Made by a program: the position numbers and the translations under genes. The notes below the pieces were generated by a model. That model had not been told where the DNA came from and ran no database searches. It saw only the letters and a program-made list of their open reading frames with translations. DNA of 64,000 bases from an uncultured Candidatus Melainabacteria bacterium (GTDB taxonomy: Bacteria; Cyanobacteriota; Vampirovibrionia; Gastranaerophilales; Gastranaerophilaceae): contig CAKNXK010000004.1 of NCBI GenBank assembly GCA_932182025.1, forward strand, positions 1 to 64,000, read 5' to 3'. Shown in pieces: positions 15,387-24,445 of this stretch. Positions within the stretch are counted from its first letter, which is position 1; each line of letters starts with the position of its first letter.

Positions 15387-15668
15387 GTGATGTACCAAGA
15401 CGAAAAGCTTATTTGTGAAGATTGCGGTTGTGAATTTGTATTCACTGCAGGCGAACAAGAATTTTATGCTGAAAAAGGTTTAACAAATAAGCCAAAAAGA
15501 TGCCCTGAATGCAGAAAGGCAAAAAAGCAGCAGCACAGAGGAAAGAAAAGAATGTATGACGCAGTTTGCGCTAAATGCGGGGTACAAACACAGGTTCCTT
15601 TTAACCCTACTCAAGGCAGAGATGTTTTATGCAAAGCTTGCTTTGATGCTCAAAAAGAAGCTGAGTAG
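15387..15668 (+). CDS. Zinc-ribbon protein
   Basis: 93 residues rich in Cys pairs: CEDCGCEF near residue 10, CPECRKAK at about 38, CAKCGVQTQVPF at about 65 and CKACF at about 83. Together they make two zinc ribbons. The C-terminal half matches the small bacterial 'CxxC..FxPxxGRxVxCxxCF' zinc-binding family often found in anaerobes. The role is unknown, possibly nucleic-acid or protein binding. It starts at GTG 15387 (AGGAG 5 nt away) or at the next codon, ATG. Confidence 0.75.
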   Translation: MMYQDEKLICEDCGCEFVFTAGEQEFYAEKGLTNKPKRCPECRKAKKQQHRGKKRMYDAVCAKCGVQTQVPFNPTQGRDVLCKACFDAQKEAE

Positions 15669-15671
15669 AAT

Positions 15672-16616
15672 TTATAAAAAATATTTATGCTTAAGTCTTG
15701 AAATTCTTTCATTAGATTTCAAGACTTTTTGTCGTAATACAGTATCCTTTTCAACAATTTTGTAAAGTTTTTCTATAAGTTCAAGTGTTTTATCATCAGA
15801 ATCTCTGAAAATAAACATATCAAGACCTGCATTAATCCCCATGATGCAAGCTTCCAACCTTCCATAGTCCTGAACACCTTTCATGACCATATCATCTGAG
15901 ATAACAACTCCATCATAGCATAATGTGTTTCTCAAATATCCTATAGCATTTTTGCTTAAAGATGCAGGCATGGTTTGTTTGTCAAAACAGGTACAGTGTA
16001 AATGTGCAGCCATAATCATTTCGATATTGTCATCAATTGCAGATTTAAACGGTTTAATATGAGTTGCTTCCATTTCATCAATCGGTAAATCAATAACAGG
16101 CAGTGTTAAATGACTGTCCTTATCCGCATCTCCGTGTCCCGGAAAGTGTTTAACACAAGGAATTACACCAAATTTGCGGGAAGCTTCTACAAAAATTTTT
16201 ATCCCCCTAATTACTTCATCAGGGTTGTCAGAAAAAGAGCGTTCACCAATAATGGGGTTATTCGGATTTGTATTTACATCCGCGCAAGGTGCAAAATTTA
16301 AGTTAATCCCATATTCTGAGAGTTCATGAGAAATCTCTTCTGATTGTGATTTGAGTATTCCTTCTTTATAAGCATATCTAGCTGAAAGCCTTTTAGGACG
16401 TATATTTTCTGTGCGTTCAACTCTGCCGCCTTCTTGGTCTATAGAAAGAAACGGAGGTATGATTGCTTTTGAGTTAATATCTTTGATTAAATCTATAAAA
16501 CTTTTTTCGTCAGTTATGTCTTTTGTAAAAAATATTACACCACCAAGTCCTTTTGCTAAAGCATTATCAAGGTTTTGGCATCCTAAAATAAACATTTGAT
16601 AAACTAATTTTTCCAT
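15672..16616 (-). CDS. nagZ: Glycoside hydrolase family 3, NagZ-like beta-N-acetylhexosaminidase
   Basis: 314 residues from the ATG at 16616, the size of single-domain NagZ. 'SIDQEGGRVERT' binds substrate. 'KHFPGHGDADKDSHLTLP' is the NagZ signature loop with the His general acid/base, and 'VVISDDMVMKGV' holds the nucleophile Asp. It releases GlcNAc from anhydro-muropeptides in wall recycling. There is no signal peptide, so it is cytoplasmic. The upstream in-frame ATG at 16631 overlaps the -10 box, so the mRNA is probably leaderless. It converges on the zinc-ribbon gene. Confidence 0.9.
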   Translation of the reverse strand: MEKLVYQMFILGCQNLDNALAKGLGGVIFFTKDITDEKSFIDLIKDINSKAIIPPFLSIDQEGGRVERTENIRPKRLSARYAYKEGILKSQSEEISHELSEYGINLNFAPCADVNTNPNNPIIGERSFSDNPDEVIRGIKIFVEASRKFGVIPCVKHFPGHGDADKDSHLTLPVIDLPIDEMEATHIKPFKSAIDDNIEMIMAAHLHCTCFDKQTMPASLSKNAIGYLRNTLCYDGVVISDDMVMKGVQDYGRLEACIMGINAGLDMFIFRDSDDKTLELIEKLYKIVEKDTVLRQKVLKSNERISRLKHKYFL

Positions 16617-16622
16617 AAAACA

Positions 16623-16652
16623 ATCATACATTTAAGTGATGAGAAAAATCAA
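16623..16652 (-). promoter_or_regulatory. Leaderless-type promoter of nagZ
   Basis: Minus strand TTGATT (16647-16652), 18-nt spacer, TATGAT (16623-16628), then 6 nt to the ATG at 16616. Confidence 0.5.
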
Positions 16653-16689
16653 CTTTTTATTATAGTATAATATAGTAAAGGGGTATTAA

Positions 16690-17139
16690 ATGAAAAGAAT
16701 TATTTTATCAATATTAACAGCAATATTTTTGATTTCTGCGGTATCACTAGACGTATCTGCAGCGAAAAAGGGTTCGAAATTATCAAAAGAGGCTGTTCAG
16801 CAGATGTCGGATGATATTGATAATTTAACAAAAAAGATTTATTCCAGAACTTTGTTGTCACCTCAGGACAATGAAACTCTTATTGGGATTAAAATTCAGC
16901 TTGATAATCAAATGTTGATGTCACCTGCAACTGAGATGGCGCCATTGTATTACAAGGCTGGTAATGTTTATAAGCTTCGTGATATGAAATCAGAAGCGAT
17001 TGATTGCTATCAAACTATTTTAGAAAACTTCCGCGATACAGCTCTTGCTCCTAAGGCTCAAGCTGCATTAGAAGATTTAGGAGTAACTGTTACAGCGCCT
17101 AAAGTTTCTGAAGAGGAAGAAGCAGAAGACGGAATTTAA
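16690..17139 (+). CDS. Secreted TPR-like helical protein
   Basis: 149 residues with a Sec signal peptide (cleavage after VSA, about residue 24). The remainder is helical and has a TPR-like unit 'APLYYKAGNVYKLRDMKSEA' followed by 'IDCYQTILENF', then a short acidic tail. Such proteins resemble YbgF/CpoB-type periplasmic helpers. It stops 3 nt before the next gene, so the two form an operon. TATAAT at 16666-16671 and an AAAGGGG site precede it. Confidence 0.65.
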   Translation: MKRIILSILTAIFLISAVSLDVSAAKKGSKLSKEAVQQMSDDIDNLTKKIYSRTLLSPQDNETLIGIKIQLDNQMLMSPATEMAPLYYKAGNVYKLRDMKSEAIDCYQTILENFRDTALAPKAQAALEDLGVTVTAPKVSEEEEAEDGI

Positions 17140-17142
17140 GTT

Positions 17143-17823
17143 ATGGGACAAAGATTTGTCGAAGTTTTTGCCGGAGCGTATGCTAGCGGTAAATCTGAAA
17201 CCTCAATAAACAGAGCTAGACAGTTTTCTGCAAAAGGGGAGAACATTACTCTTGTGGATTTGGATACGGTTGAGCCTGCTTATACATTGCGTCCTATAGC
17301 CGATGAGCTGCAAGCTTTAGGTATAAATGTTATTACTCAGCCTGATAATTTTGGTTTGGGTGAGGCGGCGAGTTATATTACTCCTGCGCAGGTAAATTGT
17401 TTGTCACAAGAGGGGAATATCATTATTGATGTCGGTTATGGTGCAGGCGGGTTGGATATTCTTGATATTATTACCAATATTGATAAAGAAAATGATTTAA
17501 GAATTTATCTTGTTGTTAACACTTCTAAGTTTGAAACCTCAACCGTTGAGAATATTGTTGAATATGTTACTTTTTCAGAAGGTTTAGAAAAGCGTCCTTG
17601 GAAAAAGTTTGCAGGAATTGTTTCTAATACACATTTTGGAGATGAAACAACAAAAGAAGACATTATAAAAGGTTATGAAAAATTAAAAAAAGCTTCCGAG
17701 ATAATTAATCTTCCGATTATTGCTATCGGTGTTCCTGAAAATCTTCAATCAGAATTTGAAACAACTTATGACAGAATTGATATTTGGATTTATAAACGTA
17801 TGATGCCAAAAGCGTTTTGGTAA
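17143..17823 (+). CDS. P-loop nucleotide-binding protein (SIMIBI/MinD-CobQ-like)
   Basis: 226 residues. The N-terminal GAYASGKSE is a Walker-A loop of the deviant GxxxxGK[ST] kind, followed by 'TLVDLDTVEP' (switch I-like Asp) and 'IIIDVGYGAGG' (Walker B/switch II-like). The fold is that of small SIMIBI NTPases. No partner identifies its cargo. It is coupled to the secreted TPR-like protein upstream. Confidence 0.6.
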   Translation: MGQRFVEVFAGAYASGKSETSINRARQFSAKGENITLVDLDTVEPAYTLRPIADELQALGINVITQPDNFGLGEAASYITPAQVNCLSQEGNIIIDVGYGAGGLDILDIITNIDKENDLRIYLVVNTSKFETSTVENIVEYVTFSEGLEKRPWKKFAGIVSNTHFGDETTKEDIIKGYEKLKKASEIINLPIIAIGVPENLQSEFETTYDRIDIWIYKRMMPKAFW

Positions 17824-17826
17824 AAT

Positions 17827-17907
17827 TGCCGGAGATGGGACTTGAACCCACACAGATTTCTCTATACGCACCTGAAACGTACGTGTCTACCATTTCACCA
17901 CTCCGGC
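17827..17907 (-). tRNA. tRNA-Leu (anticodon CAG)
   Basis: 81 nt. Acceptor GCCGGAG/CTCCGGC with discriminator A, anticodon stem TACGT/GCGTA and loop TTCAGGT (anticodon CAG), variable arm present. It lies 7 nt after the aroA stop on the same strand; a TATAAT-like box at the end of aroA could also drive it. CCA is not encoded. Confidence 0.93.
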
Positions 17908-17914
17908 AAGTATT

Positions 17915-19174
17915 TTAATTATATAATGAATTTATTAATTCTTCAAACTCTGGGAAGGATATTTTTGTCCATTCAAAACCGTTGATTGCAATTTCCTTTT
18001 TAGAAATTAATCCTGCAATATAGAAACTCATCGCTAATCTATGGTCGTGGTAACATTCAAGTTCAGCATTTCCTGTTAAATCTGATTTTCTTACAACAAA
18101 TCCGTCAGGGCGTTCTTCGATATTTACTCCAATTTTTTGAAGTTCTTTGACCAGACAAGTAATCCTATCTGATTCTTTGTTTCTTAAATCACCTGCATCT
18201 TTAATTATTGCTTCACCTTCCGCTTGTGAAGCCAACACTGCAATTACAGGAAGCTCATCAATTAATCTCGGGATATCAGACCCTTCTATAACGCATCCTT
18301 TTAAAGATTCTGTATATTGAACTCTTATGTCAGCGCAAGGTTCGCCCGAAATTTCTCTTTCATTAATAATATATACTTCTCCGCCCATGCGTTTTACAAT
18401 ATCTAAAATCCCAGTTCGGGTTGGGTTGATGCCGACATTTTTTATAATGAAATTAGAGTCTTTAATAATCAATCCTGCAACAATAAAGAATGCTGCAGAA
18501 GAAATATCTCCGACAATATCAATGTCTCTAGCTGTAAGTTCTGATGGGTAAATAGTTGTGCCTTGAATCTCTGCTCCAAGGTATTTGAGAAGTCTTTCTG
18601 TATGGTCTCGTGATACATAAGGCTCATTGAAAGTGGTTTTTCCTTCTGCTCTTAATCCTGCCAAAAGTATTGCTGATTTAACCTGAGCACTTGCAATAGG
18701 TGAAATGTATTCAATTCCATGCAAAGGACAACCTTTGATTGCAAGCGGTGCATGTCCGTCGGCTGCTGTAATTTCGGCACCCATTAAAGTCAAAGGCTCA
18801 ATTATACGCTTCATTGGTCGTTTAGAAAGACTAACATCACCTATTAAAACAGAATTGAAATTTTGACCTGCAAGTATACCCGAAACCAAACGCATTGTTG
18901 TTCCTGAGTTTCCGCAATCAAGGGCAGAGTTTGAATCAGTAAGGTTTCCGCCTTCAACCCATAATGTTTTTTCGTCCAAAAACTCAGATTTTATTCCAAG
19001 CTGCTTAAATAAATTCAAAGTTGAATGACAATCTGCTCCGCTTGAAAAGTTTTTGATTATACTTTTGCCGTTAGCAATGGAGGAAAACATAACAGCGCGA
19101 TGTGAAACCGACTTATCGGCAGGGATTGTTATTGTGCCTGTTAAAGGTTTGGAAAAACTAACTGTTTTAATCAT
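17915..19174 (-). CDS. aroA: 3-phosphoshikimate 1-carboxyvinyltransferase (EPSP synthase)
   Basis: 419 residues. 'DKSVSHRAVMF' (Lys/Ser/Arg that bind shikimate-3-phosphate), 'CGNSGTTMRL' (PEP loop), 'SRDHTERLL' and 'ESDRI' are all present. The GNSGTT and RDHTE signatures are of the Bacillus-like class II type, not the enterobacterial GNAGTA form. The enzyme condenses PEP with shikimate-3-phosphate in aromatic biosynthesis. Its start overlaps the kdsA stop by 8 nt; both enzymes consume PEP. Confidence 0.96.
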   Translation of the reverse strand: MIKTVSFSKPLTGTITIPADKSVSHRAVMFSSIANGKSIIKNFSSGADCHSTLNLFKQLGIKSEFLDEKTLWVEGGNLTDSNSALDCGNSGTTMRLVSGILAGQNFNSVLIGDVSLSKRPMKRIIEPLTLMGAEITAADGHAPLAIKGCPLHGIEYISPIASAQVKSAILLAGLRAEGKTTFNEPYVSRDHTERLLKYLGAEIQGTTIYPSELTARDIDIVGDISSAAFFIVAGLIIKDSNFIIKNVGINPTRTGILDIVKRMGGEVYIINEREISGEPCADIRVQYTESLKGCVIEGSDIPRLIDELPVIAVLASQAEGEAIIKDAGDLRNKESDRITCLVKELQKIGVNIEERPDGFVVRKSDLTGNAELECYHDHRLAMSFYIAGLISKKEIAINGFEWTKISFPEFEELINSLYN

Positions 19175-19979
19175 TTCTTACGATTTCAAATATTGCCTTG
19201 CATTTAGCGAATACTTTTTCAGCGTCTTTTAAGAATAACATATTCGGGCCGTCGCATAATGCTTTATCAGGGTTTGGATGAATTTCGAAGAATAATACAT
19301 CAGCTCCTGATGCCATAGCGGCGTTTGCCAAAATTGGAACAAATCTTCTGTCTCCGCCTGTTGAATCTCCGTTTGACCCCGGCATTTGTACACTGTGGGT
19401 TGCATCAAATACAACAGGATAGCCAAATTCTTTCATTATAGGGATTGCTCTGAAATCAGATACAAGATTATTGTAACCGAACGTCACACCTCTATCAGTA
19501 AGCATTATTTGGTTATTACCTGCATCTTCAACTTTTTTCACAAGAGATTTCATTTGCTGTGGAGCAAGGAACTGCCCTTTTTTTATATTAACTATTTTCC
19601 CTGTTTTAGCTGCTGCAACCAATAAATCAGTTTGTCTGCATAAAAATGCAGGGATCTGAAGGATATCAGCTACTTCTGCTGCGACAGCTGCTTGGTCAGG
19701 TGTGTGGATATCAGTAACAATAGGTAAGTCAAACTCTTCTTTGATTTTGGCTAATAATTCGAGTCCTTTTTCCATTCCCAAACCGCGATAAGAAGTTATT
19801 GAAGATCGGTTTGCTTTGTCATAAGAGGATTTGAAAACATAATTTATGCCGAGTTTTTCTGTCACTTTTTTTAATTCTTCCGCTGTTTCGCGCATGACAT
19901 CAAGTGATTCTATTGCGCAAGGTCCTGCAAGAACTGTAAGTTTATCTCCGCCGATTTCAAGATTGTTTAGTTTAAGCAT
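19167..19979 (-). CDS. kdsA: 3-deoxy-8-phosphooctulonate (KDO-8-P) synthase
   Basis: 270 residues from the ATG at 19977-19979, with AAGGAG 7 nt before it. 'LAGPCAIES' has Cys at about position 21, the residue that binds metal in class II KdsA (Asn in the metal-free E. coli type). 'KSSYDKANRSS' binds PEP, and 'FDATHSVQ' and 'FFEIHPNPD' supply further ligands. It makes KDO-8-phosphate from PEP and arabinose-5-phosphate, so the cell makes an LPS inner core, in agreement with the Lpt genes. The frame continues upstream, but those residues overlap the previous gene's end. Confidence 0.95.
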   Translation of the reverse strand: MLKLNNLEIGGDKLTVLAGPCAIESLDVMRETAEELKKVTEKLGINYVFKSSYDKANRSSITSYRGLGMEKGLELLAKIKEEFDLPIVTDIHTPDQAAVAAEVADILQIPAFLCRQTDLLVAAAKTGKIVNIKKGQFLAPQQMKSLVKKVEDAGNNQIMLTDRGVTFGYNNLVSDFRAIPIMKEFGYPVVFDATHSVQMPGSNGDSTGGDRRFVPILANAAMASGADVLFFEIHPNPDKALCDGPNMLFLKDAEKVFAKCKAIFEIVRND

Positions 19980-19990
19980 TAATGCTCTCC

Positions 19991-20995
19991 TTATGCTATA
20001 TCCCAACGTCCGCAAGTACCGCCCCAGCGAGCGATTATGTTACCTTTGATATCACCGATTTTTTCAACATGTCCAACCGGTTCTGCGCCTTCGAGAATTG
20101 TGATAACTTCACAGTTATTAGAGCATCCTGTGCACTGGCATGTAATTGATTGGAAATTCATATTTCCAACTTCCCAGCCCTTGAATTTTGTAGGAACTTC
20201 TGTGTACTGATGGTTTTCCATTGCTAATAAAGCTGCACCAATTGCCCCCATTGTCTGGTGGTTTTCAGGTACAACGATTTTTGTGTTCAAAGCTTCTTCA
20301 AACGCTTTAACCATACCGGAGTTTGTTGCAACGCCGCCCTGGAATGAAATTGTAGGTAAAAGTTCTTTACCTAAAGCAAGGTTGCTTAAATAGTTTCTTA
20401 CAAGAGCCTGACACAATCCGTATAATAAATCTTCAACAGGATATCCTAATTGTTGTTTATGGATTAAGTCTGATTCAGCAAAAACACCGCATCTTCCTGC
20501 AATACGAGCAGGATTTTCTGAACGGAGTGCCGTTTCACCAAATTTCTCAATAGGAACATTAAGTCTTTGTGCCTGGTGGTCTAAGAAGCTTCCTGTACCA
20601 GCTGCGCAAACAGTGTTCATTGCAAAATCTGTTACAATACCGTCTCTTAAAATAATAATTTTACTATCTTGTCCGCCGATTTCAAGAATAGTTTGAACTC
20701 CAGGGATATTTGTACTTGCTGCTACGGCGTGTGCTGTGATTTCGTTCTTAACCACATCCGCGCCAACCAGCGCGCCTGCAAGGTTCCTGCCGGAGCCTGT
20801 TGTACCTACCCCCTGAATGCTGTATTCGTTTGTTGCTTGAGCAAGTATTTGACCCAAGCCTTTTTGAACTGCTTCAACAGGTTTTCCTGCTGTTTTTAGC
20901 ATGTATGAATCTATATATTTGCCCTTTTCATCTACAAGAGCTAATTTTGTTGTAACTGATCCGACGTCAATTCCTAAATATGCATTTAAACTCAT
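19991..20995 (-). CDS. 2-hydroxyacyl-CoA dehydratase activator-type ATPase (BcrAD/BadFG family)
   Basis: 334 residues of ASKHA fold: 'GIDVGSVTTKLAL' phosphate-1, 'GVGTTGSGR' and 'EIGGQDSK' phosphate-2. The two conserved Cys that ligate the bridging [4Fe-4S] cluster in activases lie in 'TVCAAGTGSF' and 'GRCGVFAESD'. A C-terminal extension carries CQCTGCSNNC, which could hold a second cluster. Activases energise electrons for radical dehydratases or related double-cubane reductases. No dehydratase subunit is adjacent. It lies 11 nt upstream of kdsA, in one operon. Confidence 0.85.
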   Translation of the reverse strand: MSLNAYLGIDVGSVTTKLALVDEKGKYIDSYMLKTAGKPVEAVQKGLGQILAQATNEYSIQGVGTTGSGRNLAGALVGADVVKNEITAHAVAASTNIPGVQTILEIGGQDSKIIILRDGIVTDFAMNTVCAAGTGSFLDHQAQRLNVPIEKFGETALRSENPARIAGRCGVFAESDLIHKQQLGYPVEDLLYGLCQALVRNYLSNLALGKELLPTISFQGGVATNSGMVKAFEEALNTKIVVPENHQTMGAIGAALLAMENHQYTEVPTKFKGWEVGNMNFQSITCQCTGCSNNCEVITILEGAEPVGHVEKIGDIKGNIIARWGGTCGRWDIA

Positions 20996-21077
20996 CTTTT
21001 TTCCTTCTTCCCTTTAATAAATTAATTATATCACAAAACATTTATTTTCGTGTTAGAATAACAACGAGGGCAAGAAA

Positions 21078-23093
21078 ATGAATACGAAAAAAATATATGT
21101 ATCGCTATTAATTTTGAGTGCTTTGATTTCAGCACAAAGCGTTGAAGCTAAGATGACAAAAGAAGCGCATAACCTTTACCAGCAGGCATGTGCTTATGAA
21201 TATAAAAGTGATTATAAAACTGCTATAAAAATTATTCAGCAGGCGATTGAGCTTAATGGCGAAGACGCTATGCTTTATACAAAGATTGCAGGGCTTTATT
21301 CTGATACAGGAAATTATGAAGAAGCACTTTCGGCTTACAAAAAGGCAGTAAAGCTTCGTCCAAATGATGCATTTATTTATATTAGTATGGGAAGTATTCT
21401 TCAAACAATCGGTGATTATGAAAATGCATACAATGCTTTTAAGCAAGCACAAACAATTTATCCGGAGTACAAATATAATTACCTAAACCTTGCTAATATT
21501 GAATATTTTAGAAAAAATTACGCTTCAGCAATTGATAATTATAATACGTTTCTCAATGCTTATCCGGATCACATGGAGGCAAGTGAAAATCTTGCAAATG
21601 TTTATTCTATCACTAATGAACATTCAAAAGCTTGTATTATCTATGCAACGCTTTATAAAAAATACCCATCTGCTTTTACTGAATATGAAAAATACGGTAT
21701 GGCTTTGTTTGAAACAAAACAATATCAGGCTGCATCAGGCATGTTAGAAAAAGCGCTTAACGGCAATGAAGACAGCGCTTTGATTAATGCTAAACTAGCT
21801 CTTACATATCAGAATATGGGTGAAAATGAAAAATCTCTTGAAAAATTTATAAGAACTTTTGAGATTAATCCGGAGCTTACAGCATTAAAATTCGATTATG
21901 CAAATCTTTTAGGCAATATGGATAAAAATAATGAAGCAATTGAGCAGTATAAAGAATACTTAAAAGCTTTTCCTGAAGATGCAGATGCATATCGAAACCT
22001 TGGTTTGGTTTACAAAAAAATTGATAATAATGATTTAGCGTTGTTTAACTTTGAAAAATCTTACTCAAAAGATTCTTCTAATGTAGAAACAAAAAAAGAA
22101 CTCGCATACTGTTATCATAAAAAACAAGATTACAAAAATGCTCTTAAATACTATGACTTTGCTTTGAAATCCGAGCCTGAAAATCCTGAATTATTAGCAA
22201 ATAAGGCTTTAACTCTTCATGCAATGGGAAACTATGTTTCTGCTATAGAATTATATAAAGAGCTTCTTGATAAACAACCGAATGAACGTATTGAACAAAA
22301 TCTCGCAGCAGCTTCTATTGCTTATGGGTACGAATTATATGACAAACAGGATTATGGTCAGGCGATTTTGTATTTTGAAGACGCTATTGATTTGAATGAT
22401 AAAGAAGCTTCTGCTCATTTTGGTTATGCAAGAGCAAATGCAAAAATGGGCTGCTCAGATATTGCAATCGCAAGTTATGAAAAAGCTGTAATTCTGGCTC
22501 CGGGTAATATTGATTATGCAACAGAGCTGAATAATTACAGAAATGAACATAAATCGTTCACTGAGCCTGTGGTTAAAAAGCCTGTGGAAGATGTTAATAT
22601 TATTGCACCTATTGTTGCAGAGCCTATAAGTGATGCAGAAAGCCTTATAAAAAAAGGCGATGAAGCATATAAGCAGCATAAATTTGATGAAGCAATAGAT
22701 TTTTATACAAAAGCTGTAATTTTTGAGCCGTCAAATAAGCTAATTATGCAAAAAATTGCTAATATTTATAAAATCCAAGGCAACAATGCGAAAGCTCTAA
22801 GTTTTTACGATAAAATTATTTCTCTTGATGAGAATAATAGTGACGCTTATTTTAACAAAGGCTTGGTTTATGCTAATCAGAAAAACTATGACGAATGCAT
22901 AACATGTTTCCAAAAAGTTATAAGTTTGTCTCCGGAATACCCTTATGCATACTATTCTCTGGGTATGGCTTATGAACAAAAAGGTATGAATGACGAAGCA
23001 ATTGAATACTATAGTTTATATTCAGGTATTGAGTCAGATGAGAAAATGCTTAATATTGTTGAACAACGTATTAAAAATTTGGAAAACAAATAA
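21078..23093 (+). CDS. Secreted tetratricopeptide-repeat protein
   Basis: 671 residues with a signal peptide (cleavage near VEA-KM). About fifteen TPR units follow in two blocks, split at about 500-520 by a Pro/Val linker ('EPVVKKPVEDVN'). Units such as 'YTKIAGLYSDTGNYEEALSA' and 'AYYSLGMAYEQKGMNDEAI' fit the consensus well. It is probably a periplasmic scaffold. The promoter TGT-TAGAAT (extended -10) lies just upstream. It overlaps the lipoprotein start by 1 nt (TAATG). Confidence 0.8.
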   Translation: MNTKKIYVSLLILSALISAQSVEAKMTKEAHNLYQQACAYEYKSDYKTAIKIIQQAIELNGEDAMLYTKIAGLYSDTGNYEEALSAYKKAVKLRPNDAFIYISMGSILQTIGDYENAYNAFKQAQTIYPEYKYNYLNLANIEYFRKNYASAIDNYNTFLNAYPDHMEASENLANVYSITNEHSKACIIYATLYKKYPSAFTEYEKYGMALFETKQYQAASGMLEKALNGNEDSALINAKLALTYQNMGENEKSLEKFIRTFEINPELTALKFDYANLLGNMDKNNEAIEQYKEYLKAFPEDADAYRNLGLVYKKIDNNDLALFNFEKSYSKDSSNVETKKELAYCYHKKQDYKNALKYYDFALKSEPENPELLANKALTLHAMGNYVSAIELYKELLDKQPNERIEQNLAAASIAYGYELYDKQDYGQAILYFEDAIDLNDKEASAHFGYARANAKMGCSDIAIASYEKAVILAPGNIDYATELNNYRNEHKSFTEPVVKKPVEDVNIIAPIVAEPISDAESLIKKGDEAYKQHKFDEAIDFYTKAVIFEPSNKLIMQKIANIYKIQGNNAKALSFYDKIISLDENNSDAYFNKGLVYANQKNYDECITCFQKVISLSPEYPYAYYSLGMAYEQKGMNDEAIEYYSLYSGIESDEKMLNIVEQRIKNLENK

Positions 23094-23494
23094 TGCGCAA
23101 GTTTTTTCTACTTTTAATATTGCTATTGTTTTTGGTTTCAGGTTGTGTCTATGACCGCGGGATGATTCTTTTTAATACAGAGCCTATTACAAAGGAAAAT
23201 GCACTTACAGATGAAATAAATTTTAAAGTCGGAAGCAGAGTATACTACTTATTTATTGCACCAAAGCGTATGGAAAATAAGTATATTCGTGTTCAAGTGT
23301 TTAAAATGATTGATAATGCTCCTTGGGGCGGAAATGAAGTTGTGCGTACAAAAGACTTTCGTCTAATGAAAGACCAGCGATATTATTATATGGATTATTT
23401 TACCTTTCATCAGCCCGGGAAATATGTAATGCAGGTCTTCTCAATTGATGATTTGCAGCACCCTCTGGCAGTAGACTTCTTCTTTGTACGTTAG
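23093..23494 (+). CDS. Lipoprotein of unknown function
   Basis: 133 residues. A hydrophobic signal ends in the lipobox VSGC, with Cys at about 18. The mature part is a small beta-rich domain ('RVYYLFIAPKRMENKYIRVQ', 'QPGKYVMQVFSID') that resembles an Ig-like or C2-like sandwich. Translation is coupled to the secreted TPR protein, which suggests they work together at the outer membrane. Confidence 0.7.
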   Translation: MRKFFLLLILLLFLVSGCVYDRGMILFNTEPITKENALTDEINFKVGSRVYYLFIAPKRMENKYIRVQVFKMIDNAPWGGNEVVRTKDFRLMKDQRYYYMDYFTFHQPGKYVMQVFSIDDLQHPLAVDFFFVR

Positions 23495-23585
23495 TATATG
23501 TAAATTTTTGTAAAAATGTTTCTGAATTTCTAAAGTTATTGCAGAATTTGCCGTTAAATTTTTTGTAAGTAAAAGGAGTAATTTA

Positions 23586-24437
23586 ATGTCTTTGTTAGAT
23601 TTGTCAGGTGTAAAATTTAATTTAGCAAATGTTATGCAGTATTTTGAAAAACAAGGGGTTGAATTATCTGCAGAAAATAAGAGCCAGTTAAATACTATTT
23701 TTGAGAATTGCGATACTTTTAATGATGAGTATAATGCTGCAGGGCCTGATGGATTCATTAGTAAAAGTGAAATTTCAAAGTTTATAAATATGTTTTCTTC
23801 GGTTATGCCTTTTGCGAAAGCTCAGTTAAATAATTTTGTTGAAACTTTTAATACTGATAAAAAGATTGAATCTCAAACAGCACCAACAGCTGCTGATGCA
23901 ACAACTTCTTCTGAGGCAGTTGTAGAAGGTGATATTAAAGTTGCTGATTTAAAATATCCGAAACCTTTAACAGCAACAACAGATATTAGAACTAATTATG
24001 ATTGGTCAGAAGAAGAGTTCAACAAAGTTTTAGAGTTAATGTTGGATGCACCAAGATATAAAGGTAAATTTAAAAACAGTGTTTTGAAAGGTAAAGCCAA
24101 AGCTTTTATTGAAGCGGGTAAAAAATATAACATTGATCCGCGAGCGTTGTTGGCAATTGCAATGTGTGAATCAACTCGCGGAACATCTTCTGTAGCTCTG
24201 AATAAGAATAATGTAGGCGGTCTTAGAGGATCGAAAGGTTATATAACTTTTGAGAGCGTAGATGCTTCTATTGATAAAATTGCAGAAATATTGAGCAAGC
24301 GATATAATCAAGGGCTTACAACGCTGACAAAAATTGGTCAATCAGGTAAGTATTGTGCTAAAAGTGCATCTGCAGCCTGGATAAAAGAAGGCAATTCATA
24401 TTTGTCTAGTTTTAATAAGTATTATACAACTGATTAG
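23586..24437 (+). CDS. Glucosaminidase-domain peptidoglycan hydrolase without signal peptide
   Basis: 283 residues. The C-terminal half (about 150-283) matches glucosaminidase/LytG-type domains: 'YNIDPRALLAIAMCESTRG' with a catalytic Glu, 'NNVGGLRG', 'YITFESVDASIDKIAEIL', and a typical 'AASAAW..GNSYLSSF'-like end. The N-terminal third is helical and contains a degenerate EF-hand-like loop (GPDGFISKSE). There is no signal peptide although the substrate is outside the membrane, the same paradox as the Phe/Asn-rich proteins at 27-29.6 kb. Strong AAAAGGAG site. Confidence 0.75.
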   Translation: MSLLDLSGVKFNLANVMQYFEKQGVELSAENKSQLNTIFENCDTFNDEYNAAGPDGFISKSEISKFINMFSSVMPFAKAQLNNFVETFNTDKKIESQTAPTAADATTSSEAVVEGDIKVADLKYPKPLTATTDIRTNYDWSEEEFNKVLELMLDAPRYKGKFKNSVLKGKAKAFIEAGKKYNIDPRALLAIAMCESTRGTSSVALNKNNVGGLRGSKGYITFESVDASIDKIAEILSKRYNQGLTTLTKIGQSGKYCAKSASAAWIKEGNSYLSSFNKYYTTD

Positions 24438-24445
24438 GTTTAATT

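Noticed and set aside
23495..23585. Possible copy of the bipartite motif before the glucosaminidase gene
   Set aside because: Neither GGCAA nor TACTTTATA is present at the right spacing.
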